DNA of 64,000 bases from Tricholoma matsutake (lineage: Eukaryota; Basidiomycota; Agaricomycetes; Agaricales; Tricholomataceae): assembly GCA_026075535.2 (NCBI GenBank), contig AP026544.2, positions 1,550,001 through 1,614,000 on the forward strand. Direction: 5' to 3'. Made by a program: the position numbers and the translations under genes. The notes under the pieces were generated by a model. The model did no database searches and was not told the origin of the DNA. It saw only the letters and a list, made by a program, of their open reading frames with translations. This document shows positions 20,448-32,189 of this stretch, in pieces. Numbering within the stretch: position 1 is the stretch's first letter; each line of letters begins with the position of its first letter.

Positions 20448-23048
20448 GATAATGTGAAGGTCCGTAATTTTCAAACCTTGAGAGTCCCGTTTCCTGACAC
20501 GATGACGATGCTCTAGAACCAAAAGGTGTGGAAGGCGAGTCGTGGGACGGAGGCAATTTAGTAACTATAGGTGTTTGCGAGAAAACACAATGTACAAAAT
20601 ATATATTCAAGGTCCACCGCATATGCACATAGTGACAGAGCGAGTTTGAAACTTGTCTCTGCGTCGTCCTCAGGAAAGGCACATGGTTACCAGTATTGAC
20701 TTAGGCAGGGCGCGATCAAAAGCAGAATCGATCATAACTTCCTTTGCTTTGGTTTGCATACGAGATACTAGCTACCATAGCCTGGTCCATAGGACATAGG
20801 ACACAACCTACTTATTGTTATTACCATTCAGGATTATCTTCTGTTCCTCGACTCGCCATCCATGTTTCCGGGCCCTGATAATCATTGCCATCAAAACACC
20901 ACGTCTTAAAACACCAATGAAACACTCACCTTCCTATTATTAAGCCGCTGGTTCTTTACCCTCCTGGTGAACCACACGTACGACGTTTCCCCCGTCTCGA
21001 AGCTTTTCTCTGGAGTTTTATTTACAGCTTCGGCGATCATCGGGCTATCCTCGACTAGAGCACGCAGGACGATCGAATTCCCGGGGCGCAAGAAAAATAC
21101 CAACGACCAGCGCTCCAGGGCACCCTGTGCGCCGGGTGGGGGACTAAAATATGTAACGTTAGACTAACCGATGGATGGGTTAAGTTGAGCGATAATCTGG
21201 TACGTACACGACACGATGAAGGTTAGAGCGCAAGATGCCTCCGCTGAAAAGGTTTATGGCATCGCCGATATTACAGATAGCATGCCCGGGTAAGGGCTAT
21301 TATGAAATTTTGGGATTAGTGAGAATGGGTGAAATGTTTACGGACCTTAATGTATTGCCACGATTCAGCTCCAGGAACGAGGACTTGCAACCCTCCGAGC
21401 CGGTTGTGTAGGAACGACTATGAAATGATAGAAACCGTTATACGATAACGACCTTTGACTGATAAAAAATACACACCAGAGATCCAAAATCCGTGTGGCT
21501 CCCTACGAGCTGTCCCTTGTCCGGAGGACATGGTGAAGTCCTAATTACCCGGGCCTCACTTCCACTAAATTCGTCCATCTTGTGTCTCTCTATCAAGGCG
21601 CCAGCAGGCAACCCTAGCTTAGCTTCGAATATTCGCAGAAAGGTATTGTTCACTTCGAGCGACTTGCGGACGAACGGGGTGATAGTGGACTCCATGCGTG
21701 CATTCACAATTGAAGGATAAGTACGTCTGGCTTGGTGTGGCCACGCCAAGGCATCATCTTTGGCGATGTTGAGAAATTCCGCACCGTCCGGTTTTCCAGA
21801 AGCGTCGACGGCATTGGCACCTGCTTGTTTATAGCTACAGTTTAAAAGGAAAGTTTTAACAAAATCTTATTTGTTAGGAGAAGTCACAAACCCAAACGTC
21901 ATCCCGTTATCACCTTGCTCAAATTTCATCTTTTCCTCCATCGGCAGGGCTAAAGTCTCCGATCCCATAGCAAACATCTCATGTACTTCCTCATCCACTC
22001 CGTAATTTTTCAAGCTTCATAAGAACATTGTAGGCAGAAGCAAATAAAAGAAGTTGTAACAACCATACTTACTACCAAAAACCAAGGTTCGTCCCAGCTT
22101 GCCAAAGACGATCTATCTCTCCTTGGTCCCCGGCCTTGATCAATTCATAATCGATAACCAAGAGAGGATGAGTAGGAACGTTGTCTGGGAAAGGCGGAAA
22201 CGTGGTCGAAGGCATACTGGGCGATATGACAGGGGGAGTCACAGGGTATACTTATAGCAGTTCCATGGCCCACCTGTCACCGCTGATCCCATGTTCTGGG
22301 TCTGAAGAAGAGGATATGATAGTGCATGTGTCCTATGGCACGTTACATGTCTAGGCTTTATTGTATCCTTGCGACACACGGAAGGTCTCGTCTCGTAAAC
22401 GTTGGTTCCAAGGGTAAGGAGATAGGGGATATTACTTGTGCTGCTTTCTTCCTAACCTCACGTTCGCATCCAAGCAGCACAAATAGTTGTTCCTATCAGG
22501 CTTCGCCTTTGAGCTTTGCTCCTATCTTTCATTGGTTCAACTGTATTCACTAGCTCCGCTATCGTCTCCAGTTGGATTTTATAGTTAACGCGTTGCCCAA
22601 GGCGTCTCTCGCCTTTTCGCGGACTTTAGCCCTCTTTGCTCCCATCGTGGTCTCCTGTCTAATACTAGAGATGCTCCTCATATTCCAGTCACGACAGACA
22701 CTGTTGATGTGTCTGATCCCCCTTGTGAATGTGTCACGTCTCCTGATCCCGATCTCATCCAAACTCGTACCGCGTCTTGCCAATGCCTCTCGTTAATGAA
22801 GCAGTCTCAGGAATTCTTCCCGAAGGATCTTTCCTCACTTCGTGAAACAGGAATATCAGATGCAGAAGCACAAGATCACATTAATCATGCAACGTCGCAA
22901 TCAGCAACGATCTACTTCACCCGGACCTCAAGGAGATTCTCCGCCTGGCAACGATCAAGCTCATGAAGCTCCTAATATCACTGACGCCTACGGTGCACCA
23001 GGAGTGCCAGGCAGGATCTGAACTCAAGACTTCGAATCCGGAGTGATC
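20448..23048. repeat. Segmental duplication, copy B
   Basis: Counterpart of 7229-9999. It keeps the last intron and exon of the relic dioxygenase (20457-20573, ending SRGTEAI and stop), the whole intact gene, and the upstream flank, but lacks about 140 bp present in copy A. The block is interrupted by the MULE at 23049 and resumes at 26392. Confidence 0.9.
20821..22215 (-). CDS. 2-oxoglutarate/Fe(II)-dependent dioxygenase, IPNS-like (copy B)
   Basis: Seven exons at exactly +13199 from copy A: 22215-22073, 22014-21892, 21834-21477, 21417-21346, 21296-21208, 21143-20930 and 20874-20821. The predicted 350-residue protein is identical: the differences I found are one intron base (GTGAGTATT versus GTGAGTGTT after exon 6) and a synonymous proline codon near 21739. 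H202, D204, H259 and R273-x-S275 are all kept. Although embedded between decayed transposons (KDZ on the left, MULE on the right) it shows no CpG decay, so the duplication is recent or the gene is protected or under selection. The upstream flank to about 22400 is also copied, so the promoter probably came along. Confidence 0.92.
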
Positions 23049-26000
23049 GTCTCAAGCAGTAGGACCCTCACTGGGACAAATCACATGAGTATATATATCA
23101 CGTGTCTAAATCATGATTGTGTCGCGAGTTTGTAGTACTGATTGCTCGATGGCCACCGCCAAAATATATCCATTCTTCTTGGCTACCACTGATAGTTCGA
23201 ATATGCAAATGAACATGATGTCCTCCCCTCAGTCTACTGGCAATGCCAAAAATCAAGTGCCAACAATGCACATTTCAAGGTGAACAGGCTGAGTTTCCTC
23301 GAAAACCAAATCTTCAGTACTGCAAGACTTGTGGACCATGCACGACAGAGAAGCGGCAGGCCAAGGATGGGGACAGATCAAAGCGATGTGCAGCTGGCAA
23401 AGATAGGACACCTGGTGGCATTCTAACACTTATGTGGAGCGCATTCATCTCAACCATCAAGGAGAACAAGGACAGTGCATTTGAGCTGCATGCCATAGTC
23501 ACACTTGAGAGTGACGAGACTACACCAAAAGCACCACCAGAAAATTCTGCCCACAGTCTGGCCAAAAACATCACAAAGGAAGCCGGGGATGCAATGGGCT
23601 TTAGATTCAAATATGTTTAGTTTTTCCTGACCTCTGAAAAAATTCTTATGTCAACATCAATCAGCTTCAAGAAGAAATAAAAGAGCTGTGGAAATGAGAG
23701 CATTGGAGTCTACACTTTCTACTGTGCACAGCTCAGTGGAGAACAGACCAAGCATAAGTTGAATGAAGACACCAGGAAACAACATGTGCATATGACAATG
23801 GAACACTTTGATTGCAATGGATGCATGCATATCATGCTTGATGATGAAGATCTGGAAATGGCAGTTATACGCATGATGCACTACCAGTGCCACCACCCTT
23901 ACCTCAACATCTCAATATTGCCAGAGATTGCACAGGAGATTGAGAGATTGAAAGATTTATCTGCAGCAAAGGTAGGTATATGACCCATTTTGATCAGCTA
24001 GAGCAATACTTATGTCAGGTAATTTTTAGATCTGGTAAGCGATCCTGAAGAAACATCCTGGGACCGAATTAACACAGAAGCAGGTGTATACATATTGGGC
24101 CCACATTCACGAAGTGACTTGGCAACTCAACAATGACCAAGTAAAATCCACAATCAAACTCTTGGAGCGCATCAATGATATCAACATCGAAATAATTCCT
24201 GTCCCTACTGAAGCTGGGATTTCATCACTTGCTTTTGAGTTCAAGAATATTTTGGTGGACTGCCGTGAAGAGCAGCATGAGATTGCAATGGATTCTACAT
24301 GTAAGTAGCATTTAAACTGATTAACAATGTTATCAGTCTTCTTATGTGATTTTGAAAGGGAAAACAAATGCCTTGAGCTATGAATTATATGCTGTCGTGG
24401 GAGAGGCAGATGGCTGAGCACTTCCACTTGCATTTGCATTTATGTGCTCAATGGATGGTAACACAACTCCAGGTGCATGCTTCAAGATGTCCTTCAGTGT
24501 ATCGCACAGTATTGTCCTAATATTGTATCTGTTAACACAGACAAGGATCAAACCAAGCTAAGTGCAGTTAGTGAAGTGTTCCCTTATGTGAGAAGGCAGT
24601 TATGCTATTGGCATGCAATCAGATACCTAGAAACATGCCTAGCAGAGGATAAGCTGCCTGCAAAGTATGACCCATGCATTGCCCATGCAAAATTTGATAT
24701 CATTGATCCAATGTGGGCCCCAGGTATTATGTCTAGTTGGTTGGAAGATGGGGTCCTCGAGAATGATGCAGATTGTGATAAACCTGAGAATGAGGAGGAC
24801 AAAGAGGAAGATCATCAGAAAGTATGTTCTACTTAACATATAGTAAATCCAATTCTTACTGGGTCATTAAAAGATGCAGACAGGGGCTTCAACATGTCTC
24901 CCACCTATGATTGTGTTGATTGCAGGTGGAAAGTGAACACTGGTCTGGCCTGCTCCACCCAAAGTGATGAAGGCAGACTTGCCAATATTCTGTCAGAAGG
25001 AGCACTGCACAACCATTGTTGAGAAATTTCATGTTCATCTACATCAACATGCACAGATTCCCCTTAATGATGAACAGTTTATGCATTTGACATCACAGGA
25101 AATTTATGATGGTGCTGCCAAAGATATGTATGATTTCTGCTACTGAAATGATCTTGTGCAGGTCTGGGCATATCTGTGGAATCAGTGGTACACAACTAAA
25201 CAATGGAAGCTGTGGGCTTGGTCAGCTGATAATGCTGAAGACAACCATGGTCGTCGAGAGTCTATGGCATAATCTTAAGCACAGACATCTTCACAAGTTC
25301 AACCACCCATGGCTGGATCTAGTGACTCATGTAATTATCTTGAATATTTTGCCTCAGGTACAAAGGACACTGGAATATGTCCAAGGATTGAGGCAGGTAG
25401 GATGGCCAAAGGAATTAGCTGGTTGGAAAACTGACTTTCATGCTGATTGGATGGATATGGCTCGCAGTGATGGGCATCAGCTGGTGGAGAAAGAACTTAA
25501 ATGGCTAAAAAGACAAAGGGATGTAATGAATGACTGGCCAAGATTGCTGAAGAAGAGAATTGACTTCATGGAAAATATCTCATCAAGATCGATCATTGGA
25601 CCTGCAGCTGCCCTGCATATCTCGTTAGCCGATTCTTGCTGTGCAAACACCTGGTTAGAAAGGCAGATGAGCTGCTTGAATATTGGCCACACTGTGAACT
25701 AGTGTTTTTTGCAAACATGAAGCACCTGCATTATCCACCATATTACTCTATTGAGGGCATCCATTTTGAGGCTGGCCGAGAAGAGGCACCAGTCCCAGAG
25801 AGCAAGATATGGGTTCTAGGTCATGAACTTCACCAACCATGGCAGGAGTCCAACACTGGCAGAATGTTCTCAGAAGATCTTGAATCTCCAGCCTCTCTAG
25901 CCGACAAAGAAACTGATGTGGTCAAGAAAGTGGTGCATGACAAGGATTTTGGAGAAGATGGCGAGGAGGATAGCCATAAAGACAGAGGATCAGAGGTGGA

Positions 26001-26391
26001 TGAAGAGAATTTCAGTGATCCTGAAGTTGAGCATGTGAGTCCCACTGCAGATCAAGCACTTGTAACTCCAAGATTTGTTTGCCTAGGTATTCATTTCAGA
26101 TGCTTGACAAGCTCACATGAAATGATGCTTCTCAGATCTGATGCCGGTGATAGCACAGCCAGGAGGACTTCATCCAAAAATGGCTGACATAGTAGAGTCA
26201 GTGTTGGCCAAGGTTGAAAAGGTGGGAGGGGACATCAGATGACATAAGCAAATACAGTTATCTCAATGCACTTGGAAGGACTCCAATAATAACACCATGT
26301 ATCTTGATTAGATTGAACTACAGTAGAATGAAAACATGTGATAGGTATCCTCATGTGATTTGTCCCAGTGAGAGGTCCTACTGCAGGTGTT
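23049..26391 (+). mobile_element. Mutator-like element (MULE), decayed
   Basis: A 3343-bp element. Flanks carry the exact 9-bp duplication GGAGTGATC (23040-23048 and 26392-26400), the size expected for MULEs. Terminal inverted repeats are imperfect at the outermost 8 bp, then match over about 33 bp (CAGTAGGACC..CTCACTGGGACAAATCACATGAG, with one 1-bp indel, inverted at the right end). It inserted into a tRNA-like repeat at the end of duplication B. Contains one transposase gene. Confidence 0.88.
23243..26187 (+). pseudogene. MULE transposase with FAR1-like N-terminus and SWIM finger
   Basis: Broken plus-strand gene. In order: an N-terminal zinc motif CQQCTFQGE...YCKTCGPC (23243 on); GVYTFYCAQLSGEQTKHKLN and HFDCNGCMHI (23720-23850); TYWAHIHEVTW; the first catalytic region IAMDSTCKTNALSYELYAVV (24280-24390); VNTDKDQTKLSAVSEVFPYV, RRQLCYWHAIRYLETCL (24530-24640), the MULE DDE core; WSADNAEDNHGRRESMAH (25220-25265); and a SWIM zinc finger CSCPAYLVSRFLLCKH (about 25604-25652, pattern CxC..CxH). 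The C-terminus has YYSIEGIHFEAGREEAPVP and an acidic tail. Several stops and frame changes, partly explained by introns (for example a GTAGGT donor at 23970), make it inactive. Confidence 0.85.
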
Positions 26392-26510
26392 GGAGTGATC
26401 ATACTAAATCCTAACCATAATACACACAGCATCTGCTTGATTAGCACCTCCCACAGTCTTGACTAATGTTGTGCTCATTGTCAGGAATGATGAGCAGGCT
26501 ACTTTACTTA
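26392..26510 (-). repeat. tRNA-like repeat (family 2), copy in block B
   Basis: Continuation of duplication B after the MULE. Matches 9991-10101 and, further right, the 31.2-kb copy in reverse. Box A-like TGATTAAGCAGATGC on the minus strand is degraded. Confidence 0.5.
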
Positions 26511-27164
26511 TTCTTAACCTTTTCCCTTTATTTTTTTAGATGCATAACGCTTTTGTATGTATATATTGTGTCTGAGCATAGTTCACCTCTGCTGATGAGG
26601 AACCCATGCCCTGTTGACCCAGGATCTTCTCCCCCTGTCATAACATTTACTGACCTTTATTTTACCTCTATATTAGACCTAGGAATCAAAGAAAGTGGAC
26701 ATTTTGGCCCCATGGATCTCACAGGGTAAGTATATCTCTTCCTGAGTACATATGCTCTTTTCTTCTATCCTCACAACTGCAAGGCCTCTGGAGGGTCCAT
26801 CAGGTCATTTATCAGGACCATTCTGAGTTCTCAGTATTGAGAACTCAGTCTTTATCCTTGACTTCTGCCAATGATTTGGATGTCCTGATATCTATTATAG
26901 TGGTGATCTGTGGTCAGGGTTTGAAATACCTTGACACAGCCTTTATTTCTATATTTATCTCCAGTGTAAAATCAACTGACCAGCTTGACTATGGCTAACT
27001 TCATAGTTATGCATCACAAACAACATTGGTCTCCTTCTTGTGCATTGGATTGAATCAACTTTCAAGCTTTCAAGCTATTATCAAAGTCATTGAACCTGTG
27101 TGATTTTCAGTTATTGTCCAACTGCTTGGGAAGGCCAGACTCCATGTATGACCTTTGGCTCAAT
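26511..27164. other. Unassigned sequence
   Basis: The first part (to about 26575) is the body of the family 2 repeat, shared with the reverse strand of 31150-31230. Beyond it I see no gene or structured repeat. Confidence 0.35.
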
Positions 27165-27915
27165 TAGTGTTTAAAGGTCCAGTCTGTAGGACTGAATAAA
27201 CCAGACCAGTGGTCTATTTATGGACCAGTCTTTTTCAGTCCAGTTGCTGGTCTTTTATTTTGAAAAATATAGTAGGACTGATGAAAAACCAGTTAAAACC
27301 AGTTGCAACTGGTCTTTCATCCCAACGTATGCTGGACCTTATTCCCACACATATTTACTTCATTTTCAGTCCCTGGATCATCAAAAACAGTCAAGAATTG
27401 GTTGAGATATGATGAAAAACATTTTTGTATGAGTATTTTGTTGTATCAGAACAACTTTGATTGCATTGCTTATTACCTGAGCTATAATTTTTTTGTGTGG
27501 CTTTATGACATCATAAAAGTGACAACAACACACCTAATCATCTGTACCATGTTATTTTATTCATATAACAGCCCAAATGACTGCAACTACAAACTACAAA
27601 TTACAAACTGCAAACTGCAACTTGAATGCATGTCCTTTCGGTTTTGGCCATATCTCAGTCAAATCTTTACAGAATTGCTTAAATGTTGGATCAGTCTATG
27701 GAGCATTACAGTCTCTATCTATGGATATAATATATATGAGGTCATATTTGGACCGGTCTGAACCAGTCTTTTTTTGGTCCATGGACTGATTAGGACCAGT
27801 TCTAAAGGGTCCAGTTGTGGTCCTCCAATATCTGGGTCAGTCCTAGACTGGTTGCAGTTGCCAGTTTTCCAATTTGGAAGTCGAAAACTGGACCAGACTG
27901 GACCTTTAAACACTA
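27165..27915. mobile_element. hAT-type MITE 2 (non-autonomous)
   Basis: A 751-bp element, ends TAGTGTTTAAAGGTCCAGTC and inverted equivalent, flanked by the exact 8-bp duplication GGCTCAAT (27157-27164 and 27916-27923). Subterminal CCAGT/ACTGG motifs are like those of MITE 1, but the interior is different and lacks the 158-bp repeat. Motifs that read CCGGTC in MITE 1 often read CCAGTC here, a CpG-to-CpA change. Confidence 0.9.
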
Positions 27916-27923
27916 GGCTCAAT

Positions 27924-29340
27924 GTTGAATGTGCTGGAGTGATATATTTTGCATGAAGAGCACAGGAGGCTGCAAGAGAATCACATGTGAGGGGTTTTGG
28001 ATCACCAGGTGGATGAGAACAAAGGGAAGATGAAGAAGGATTGGAACATTTTGATAAGGCTTTTGGTCAACATTCATCCACCTGGTGGACTGACCAGATT
28101 TTGGGCTATTCATCTTTGCTAGAAGAGACTGTCATGGTCAGAAATCCCCCATCCTTCAAGAGAAGCTCAAACAAGTGGTCATGACTGAGGTTAAGACTCA
28201 CACTCAAAATATGACATAGAACTCAGTGCTGGCACCTTTGTTATCCCTGGTTTGCCAATAACCCAATATTGATTTTCATATATTGAACTATTGTCCTTAC
28301 AGATCAGTATGGTGTGCTAGGACCCAATGATATACAGATTAAAAGTTCTCCTTGACATCTCAAAACTGCCAAAGGCTTGCTAATGGACATCAGTTCTTGG
28401 AATGTTTTGGTACATTGATCTGGAATCCAAGTCAAAAAAGCCTAACACAAATCATATGTAGATGACTCAAAATCCATGCAAACTGCCTATGGACATTGGT
28501 GAGATAAAATCTCAGTACTTGTATGTAAACTAGTTTGGCATCATGAGTAAGTGATTATGACAGTGATACTGCCATCATCATCTGGATGCCTGACATTGTC
28601 TGGCCATTCAGTAATGTGAATGAGAAATATTCAATTGAACTTGAAGGCTTAGAATGTTGTTTCTCTGGTGGTGATGAATTCTAGAACTTGAACAGTGTCG
28701 CATTCCCCCCAAGGAAACATTTTTGGCTATGCAGCAATGGTTTGGAAGTCTTGCTGATATTTCCATTGTGGGCATCTACTCTACAATGGATGATAACACC
28801 CTGTACAATCTAGGGTATAACACCCTCATACAAATTGGCTTGCCTACAAGTGAGTCTGTTCTATTCATAGAAACTTGAAGTGTTCTGAAATGTGTTATGA
28901 CATTTTTTTGAAGTTCTTGATGGTACCAGTGTGAATCAGACATGAATCAGCTATGGTGAGTCAGTGACCAAGTAAGCTGAATATATGCATGTTTATTTTT
29001 TGCGATGTCAGAACTACTCATGTTGGTTTTCTGTGAGTCTCAGTTCCTCTTGTGCTTTCTCTCTGTGGTAGGAGCCTTCCCCAGTATCTACTGCCATCAC
29101 TATGTTCACCAATGCTGTCTCAGCAGCATCAGGTGACCCATTTGCATTGTCTGCACCTCTATTACTAGTGTGCACTTTCTAGTGTTACAAAGATAAGGCA
29201 AAAACTTGTAAGTACCAACTTCCTCTGATTCCATGTCTGTGCTTATGAAGCTCCAAGTAAAATGTTTGACAGTAAAGAAGTTGTCAAGCACATGAATGGT
29301 TAGTGTTGCCATGAAGAGGGCATGGACATGTTTCATCCTC
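27924..29340. other. Unassigned, CpG-poor sequence with one hairpin
   Basis: No recognisable gene. A 14-bp inverted repeat CACCAGGTGGATGA (28003-28016) / TCATCCACCTGGTG (28074-28087) could form a stem with a 57-base loop. The sequence is strongly depleted of CpG, suggesting very old transposon DNA. Confidence 0.4.
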
Positions 29341-29414
29341 TTTGTGAATGGTGATGTTGCATTGTGGAAGGTGTTTCATAAGAAGTGCAACATTAGGAAT
29401 GTACATCAGAGCTG

Positions 29415-30213
29415 TTGAGAACTCAGATCTGCCATGCTTCAAGCAGTGGCTTGCTCAAACTAGCATATCTCAGTGCCGACATACTTCAACACCTTGACCT
29501 CACACAAAAAGTGGTATCAGCCCATGCACTGGAGTGGGATGATCTCATTCAGTCAGCATTTATGAATCACATAGCTGATGAAGTCCCAGATCCACAAATG
29601 ATGATGTTCATTGATGAAGCTGTGAGGAATCAAAGGTCATCTCAGCGGTCAAAGGGGTGGGCACTTTTAGGGAAGAGATGTGTCCAGAGGTGGTTTTTTG
29701 TCCATGGCAAACATTATTCCATTCTTCCCATCCTCACTCTTGATGGAATCATTACATATGACATTATTCCAGGATCAGTGACATCTGAGCACTTTTCCAA
29801 TTCCTGCATAAATTAGTCATGAGTTGGGGTGGTACTTTGAATGGTCACTTATCAATTTCTTTTCTCTAGATTCCTCTAACTAATCCATATCCTGGTCCTC
29901 ACAGTGTTCTCATCCTTGACAATTGTAGCATCCACCACTCTGAAGAAGTTTGTGCTCTTGTAGAAGATGAAGCCCATAAGTAGGTTGCAATCTATTCTTG
30001 ACCATATTGACCTCTCTATCAGAGTGCAAGCTTATCTTCCTTCCACCATACTCACCTGATCTCAATCCAATTGAGCAAGCATTCTCATCCATCAAGGCCT
30101 TTCTTTGTTGCCACTGGCAGGACTTCTCTCTTTCTGTGATAGATTGTGCATGTCAGAATATTACAGAAAAGAAGGCTTGGGGTTTTTTTTTGGCATCAGG
30201 ATATGTAGTATAA
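29415..30213 (+). pseudogene. Tc1/mariner-like DDE transposase remnant
   Basis: Catalytic part of a transposase of the DDE_3 type. Visible: SAHALEWDDLIQSAFMNHI, MMFIDEAVRNQRSSQRSKGW (first Asp), GKRCVQRWFFVHGKHYSILP, LDGIITYDIIPGSVTSEHF; after a break at about 29815-29875, VLILDNCSIHHSEEV (second Asp), and after another about 40-bp interruption, FLPPYSPDLNPIEQAFSSIK (Glu) and CACQNITEKKAWGFF. The two interruptions begin or end with intron-like signals (TTTCTCTAG; GTAGGT...ATCAG) but do not both restore frame. Some residues where the family has Arg are Cys here (CCHWQ), a CpG-decay sign. N-terminal helix-turn-helix and inverted repeats were not found. Confidence 0.75.
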
Positions 30214-30336
30214 CATAATCACATTCATGAGACTATGAGTACAACAATTTGGATGTAATGCTAGTGATGATTCTGATGAACAGGGGATGTAAATGCAGAG
30301 ATGAAAACATGGAAGATGAATACAGAGAATGATTTA

Positions 30337-30741
30337 CTAAAAGTCATCATCAGAGTCATCAGGAATGCCATTGAGAACAGGAATATAACCATCCAGCAAA
30401 GGAACAAATTGCCCATGAGCTTCACAAAGGTAGCAGTTAAAGTCTTGTCCTGGATGCTGCCTGCCTGGAGTGATTTGTGGACCATATAGTCTTGCACTAC
30501 CACCATCATTGTGAAACCTCTTCTCAAACCGCACCTTGACATTTGGAGGTGTGGATGGTGTGGGAGGTGGTGCTGACCTGCCGCAATCTTCATCAGGCCA
30601 TTTGCACTTCTTAGATTCTGATTTGAGGTTCCACCAGTGTAGTGCATTCTGCTTGAGATGGATAACATCACCCTCAGATAAACTGACACCATGTAAAGTT
30701 GCACTGTTATAAGTAATACTCTCTTTCCATTTGCATTTCAT
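30337..30741 (-). CDS. Hypothetical protein, 134 residues
   Basis: An intact ATG-to-stop frame in otherwise decayed surroundings. The N-terminus YNSATLHGVSLSEGDVIHLK resembles the opening strand pattern of BAH-like chromatin modules (...V.G....GD.V.L), and a middle region has a Cys pair (DFNCYLCEAHGQFVPLL) and an acidic C-terminus ending DDSDDDF. No domain can be named with confidence; the BAH comparison is only a hint. It may be a cargo or fragment of a neighbouring transposon. The upstream ATG is the first in frame. Confidence 0.4.
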   Translation of the reverse strand: MKCKWKESITYNSATLHGVSLSEGDVIHLKQNALHWWNLKSESKKCKWPDEDCGRSAPPPTPSTPPNVKVRFEKRFHNDGGSARLYGPQITPGRQHPGQDFNCYLCEAHGQFVPLLDGYIPVLNGIPDDSDDDF

Positions 30742-31020
30742 AAGGGGAAGGCCTAGGTATGCAAGTAAGTGACTACCTCTCCTCCCTCCCTATGCAGGTG
30801 CAATGACAGAGAGCACCTTGTCCCCAGCTCTCCCAACATCAATCCTCACTTCTACATACATCCCTATACCACATACATTTTTCTAGATAGTGTACAAGCC
30901 CAGTAGATGGTACCCCCTCCCCTCATTCTGTCACTTCTCCCCGTTTCCCCCCTTCCCATCTCCTACAGTTAAAAGCAAAAACCACTGTTAGTTAGCATAC
31001 ATTCATAAGTGTTATCTACC

Positions 31021-31400
31021 AAAAAAAAGCGAAGGGAAAGGGCCAGGAATGAGTGGAATAGCATGCTCAACATTGGGGATGATGAGCATGACATTAGCTG
31101 AGGCTGTGGCACATATCAACCATGGGAGATGGTGATTGGGTGATTAGGGTGATAAAAATAGCTGTTTATAAATACAATATATACACGCAAAAGTGTTATG
31201 CATCTAAAAAATAAAGGGAGAAGGTTAAGAATGAGTAAAGTAGCCTGCTCATTGTTCCTGACAATGAGCACAACATTAGTCAAGACTGTGGGAGGTGCTG
31301 ATCAAGTGGATGCTTGTGTGTATTATGGTTAGGATTTAGTATGATCACTCCGGATTCAAACTCTTGAGTTCAGATCCTGCCTGGCACTCTTGGTGCACTG
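31021..31400 (+). repeat. tRNA-like repeat (family 2), plus-strand copies
   Basis: 31150-31400 is the reverse complement of the family 2 repeat seen at 26400-26575: body AAAGGGAGAAGGTTAAGAATG, then AGTCAAGACTGTGGGAGG, box A-like TGATCAAGTGGATGC (31291-31305) and box B-like GAGTTCAGATCC (31367-31378). A second diverged half-copy lies at 31021-31110. The longest family copy here helps define its ends. Confidence 0.5.
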
Positions 31401-31782
31401 TACAATGCTGCAGTTCCCTTGCTTGGGCTGTTCTGCATGTGAAAGTGGACCAGATTGAAGGTCTCGGTTCTCGAGCATTCTGTCATGAGTCAAGGGGGTC
31501 TTCTTAACATCACACACAACAGAACACAAATAATGTATATTTTTTGTGTAGTGGTGATGATAGTAGAAAGATTTATTATGTAATAAGAAGGCTGGTCCCT
31601 TTATAAGGGCCAGCCAGGTCAATAGCAAAGAAATATAATATATACAAATGTGGGGTCAAGCCCTGGGGAGAAGCATGATGTGTTGAGTAAGAAAATGACC
31701 TCAAAGAGGATCATCAAATATGTGGGTATTGTCAGGGGGTATGACGATGCAGTCAGATTGGTTATAAAAAAATGTGATGACC

Positions 31783-32175
31783 TTATTTGGGAGGATCATT
31801 GGGGATGTAGGTGTCATTGAGGTTCAATGATGAGATTTTGGACTTGTTGAGGGTTGATGAGGATTTGGGGAGGTTGGTGTCCACCAACATTCTGTGGACC
31901 TCTTCAGGGGTGGTTGGCATAGGGATGTCATGCTTGTAGTCAGGCACAGAGGTGAGAAGGGTTGTCTCATGGTTGGAAACCAATGAGGACAATTGAGAGA
32001 TAGGTGTCTCTGTGGAGTTCCCCAGAGTGGATGTGTCAGTCATCTGCCCTTCATCAAATAGGACAGATGGGAAGTAGGTTGGCTTGATGGTCAGATTCTC
32101 ACCATCTTCATCAGAGGAGGAGGAGATGGAGTCAGTGGAGTCTCCATTGTCATCTGGGTCTCTAACACTTTGCAC
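31783..32175 (-). CDS. Ser/Thr/Asp-rich hypothetical ORF, 130 residues
   Basis: Frame begins MQSVRDPDDNGDSTDSISSS and continues SSDEDGENLTIKPTYFPSV, with MPTTPEEVHRMLVDTNLP and SLNLNDTYIPND near the end. Low-complexity acidic N-terminus, no catalytic motif, no partner gene. It could be a linker region of a transposon polyprotein; I cannot assign it. It lies just left of the 183-bp hairpin. Confidence 0.3.
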   Translation of the reverse strand: MQSVRDPDDNGDSTDSISSSSDEDGENLTIKPTYFPSVLFDEGQMTDTSTLGNSTETPISQLSSLVSNHETTLLTSVPDYKHDIPMPTTPEEVHRMLVDTNLPKSSSTLNKSKISSLNLNDTYIPNDPPK

Positions 32176-32189
32176 TTGTTAGACGTGCT

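Noticed and set aside
27303..27761. 152-residue ORF on the plus strand
   Set aside because: It lies wholly inside the hAT MITE, is AT-rich with no recognisable motif, and is shared with no other frame-conserved copy.
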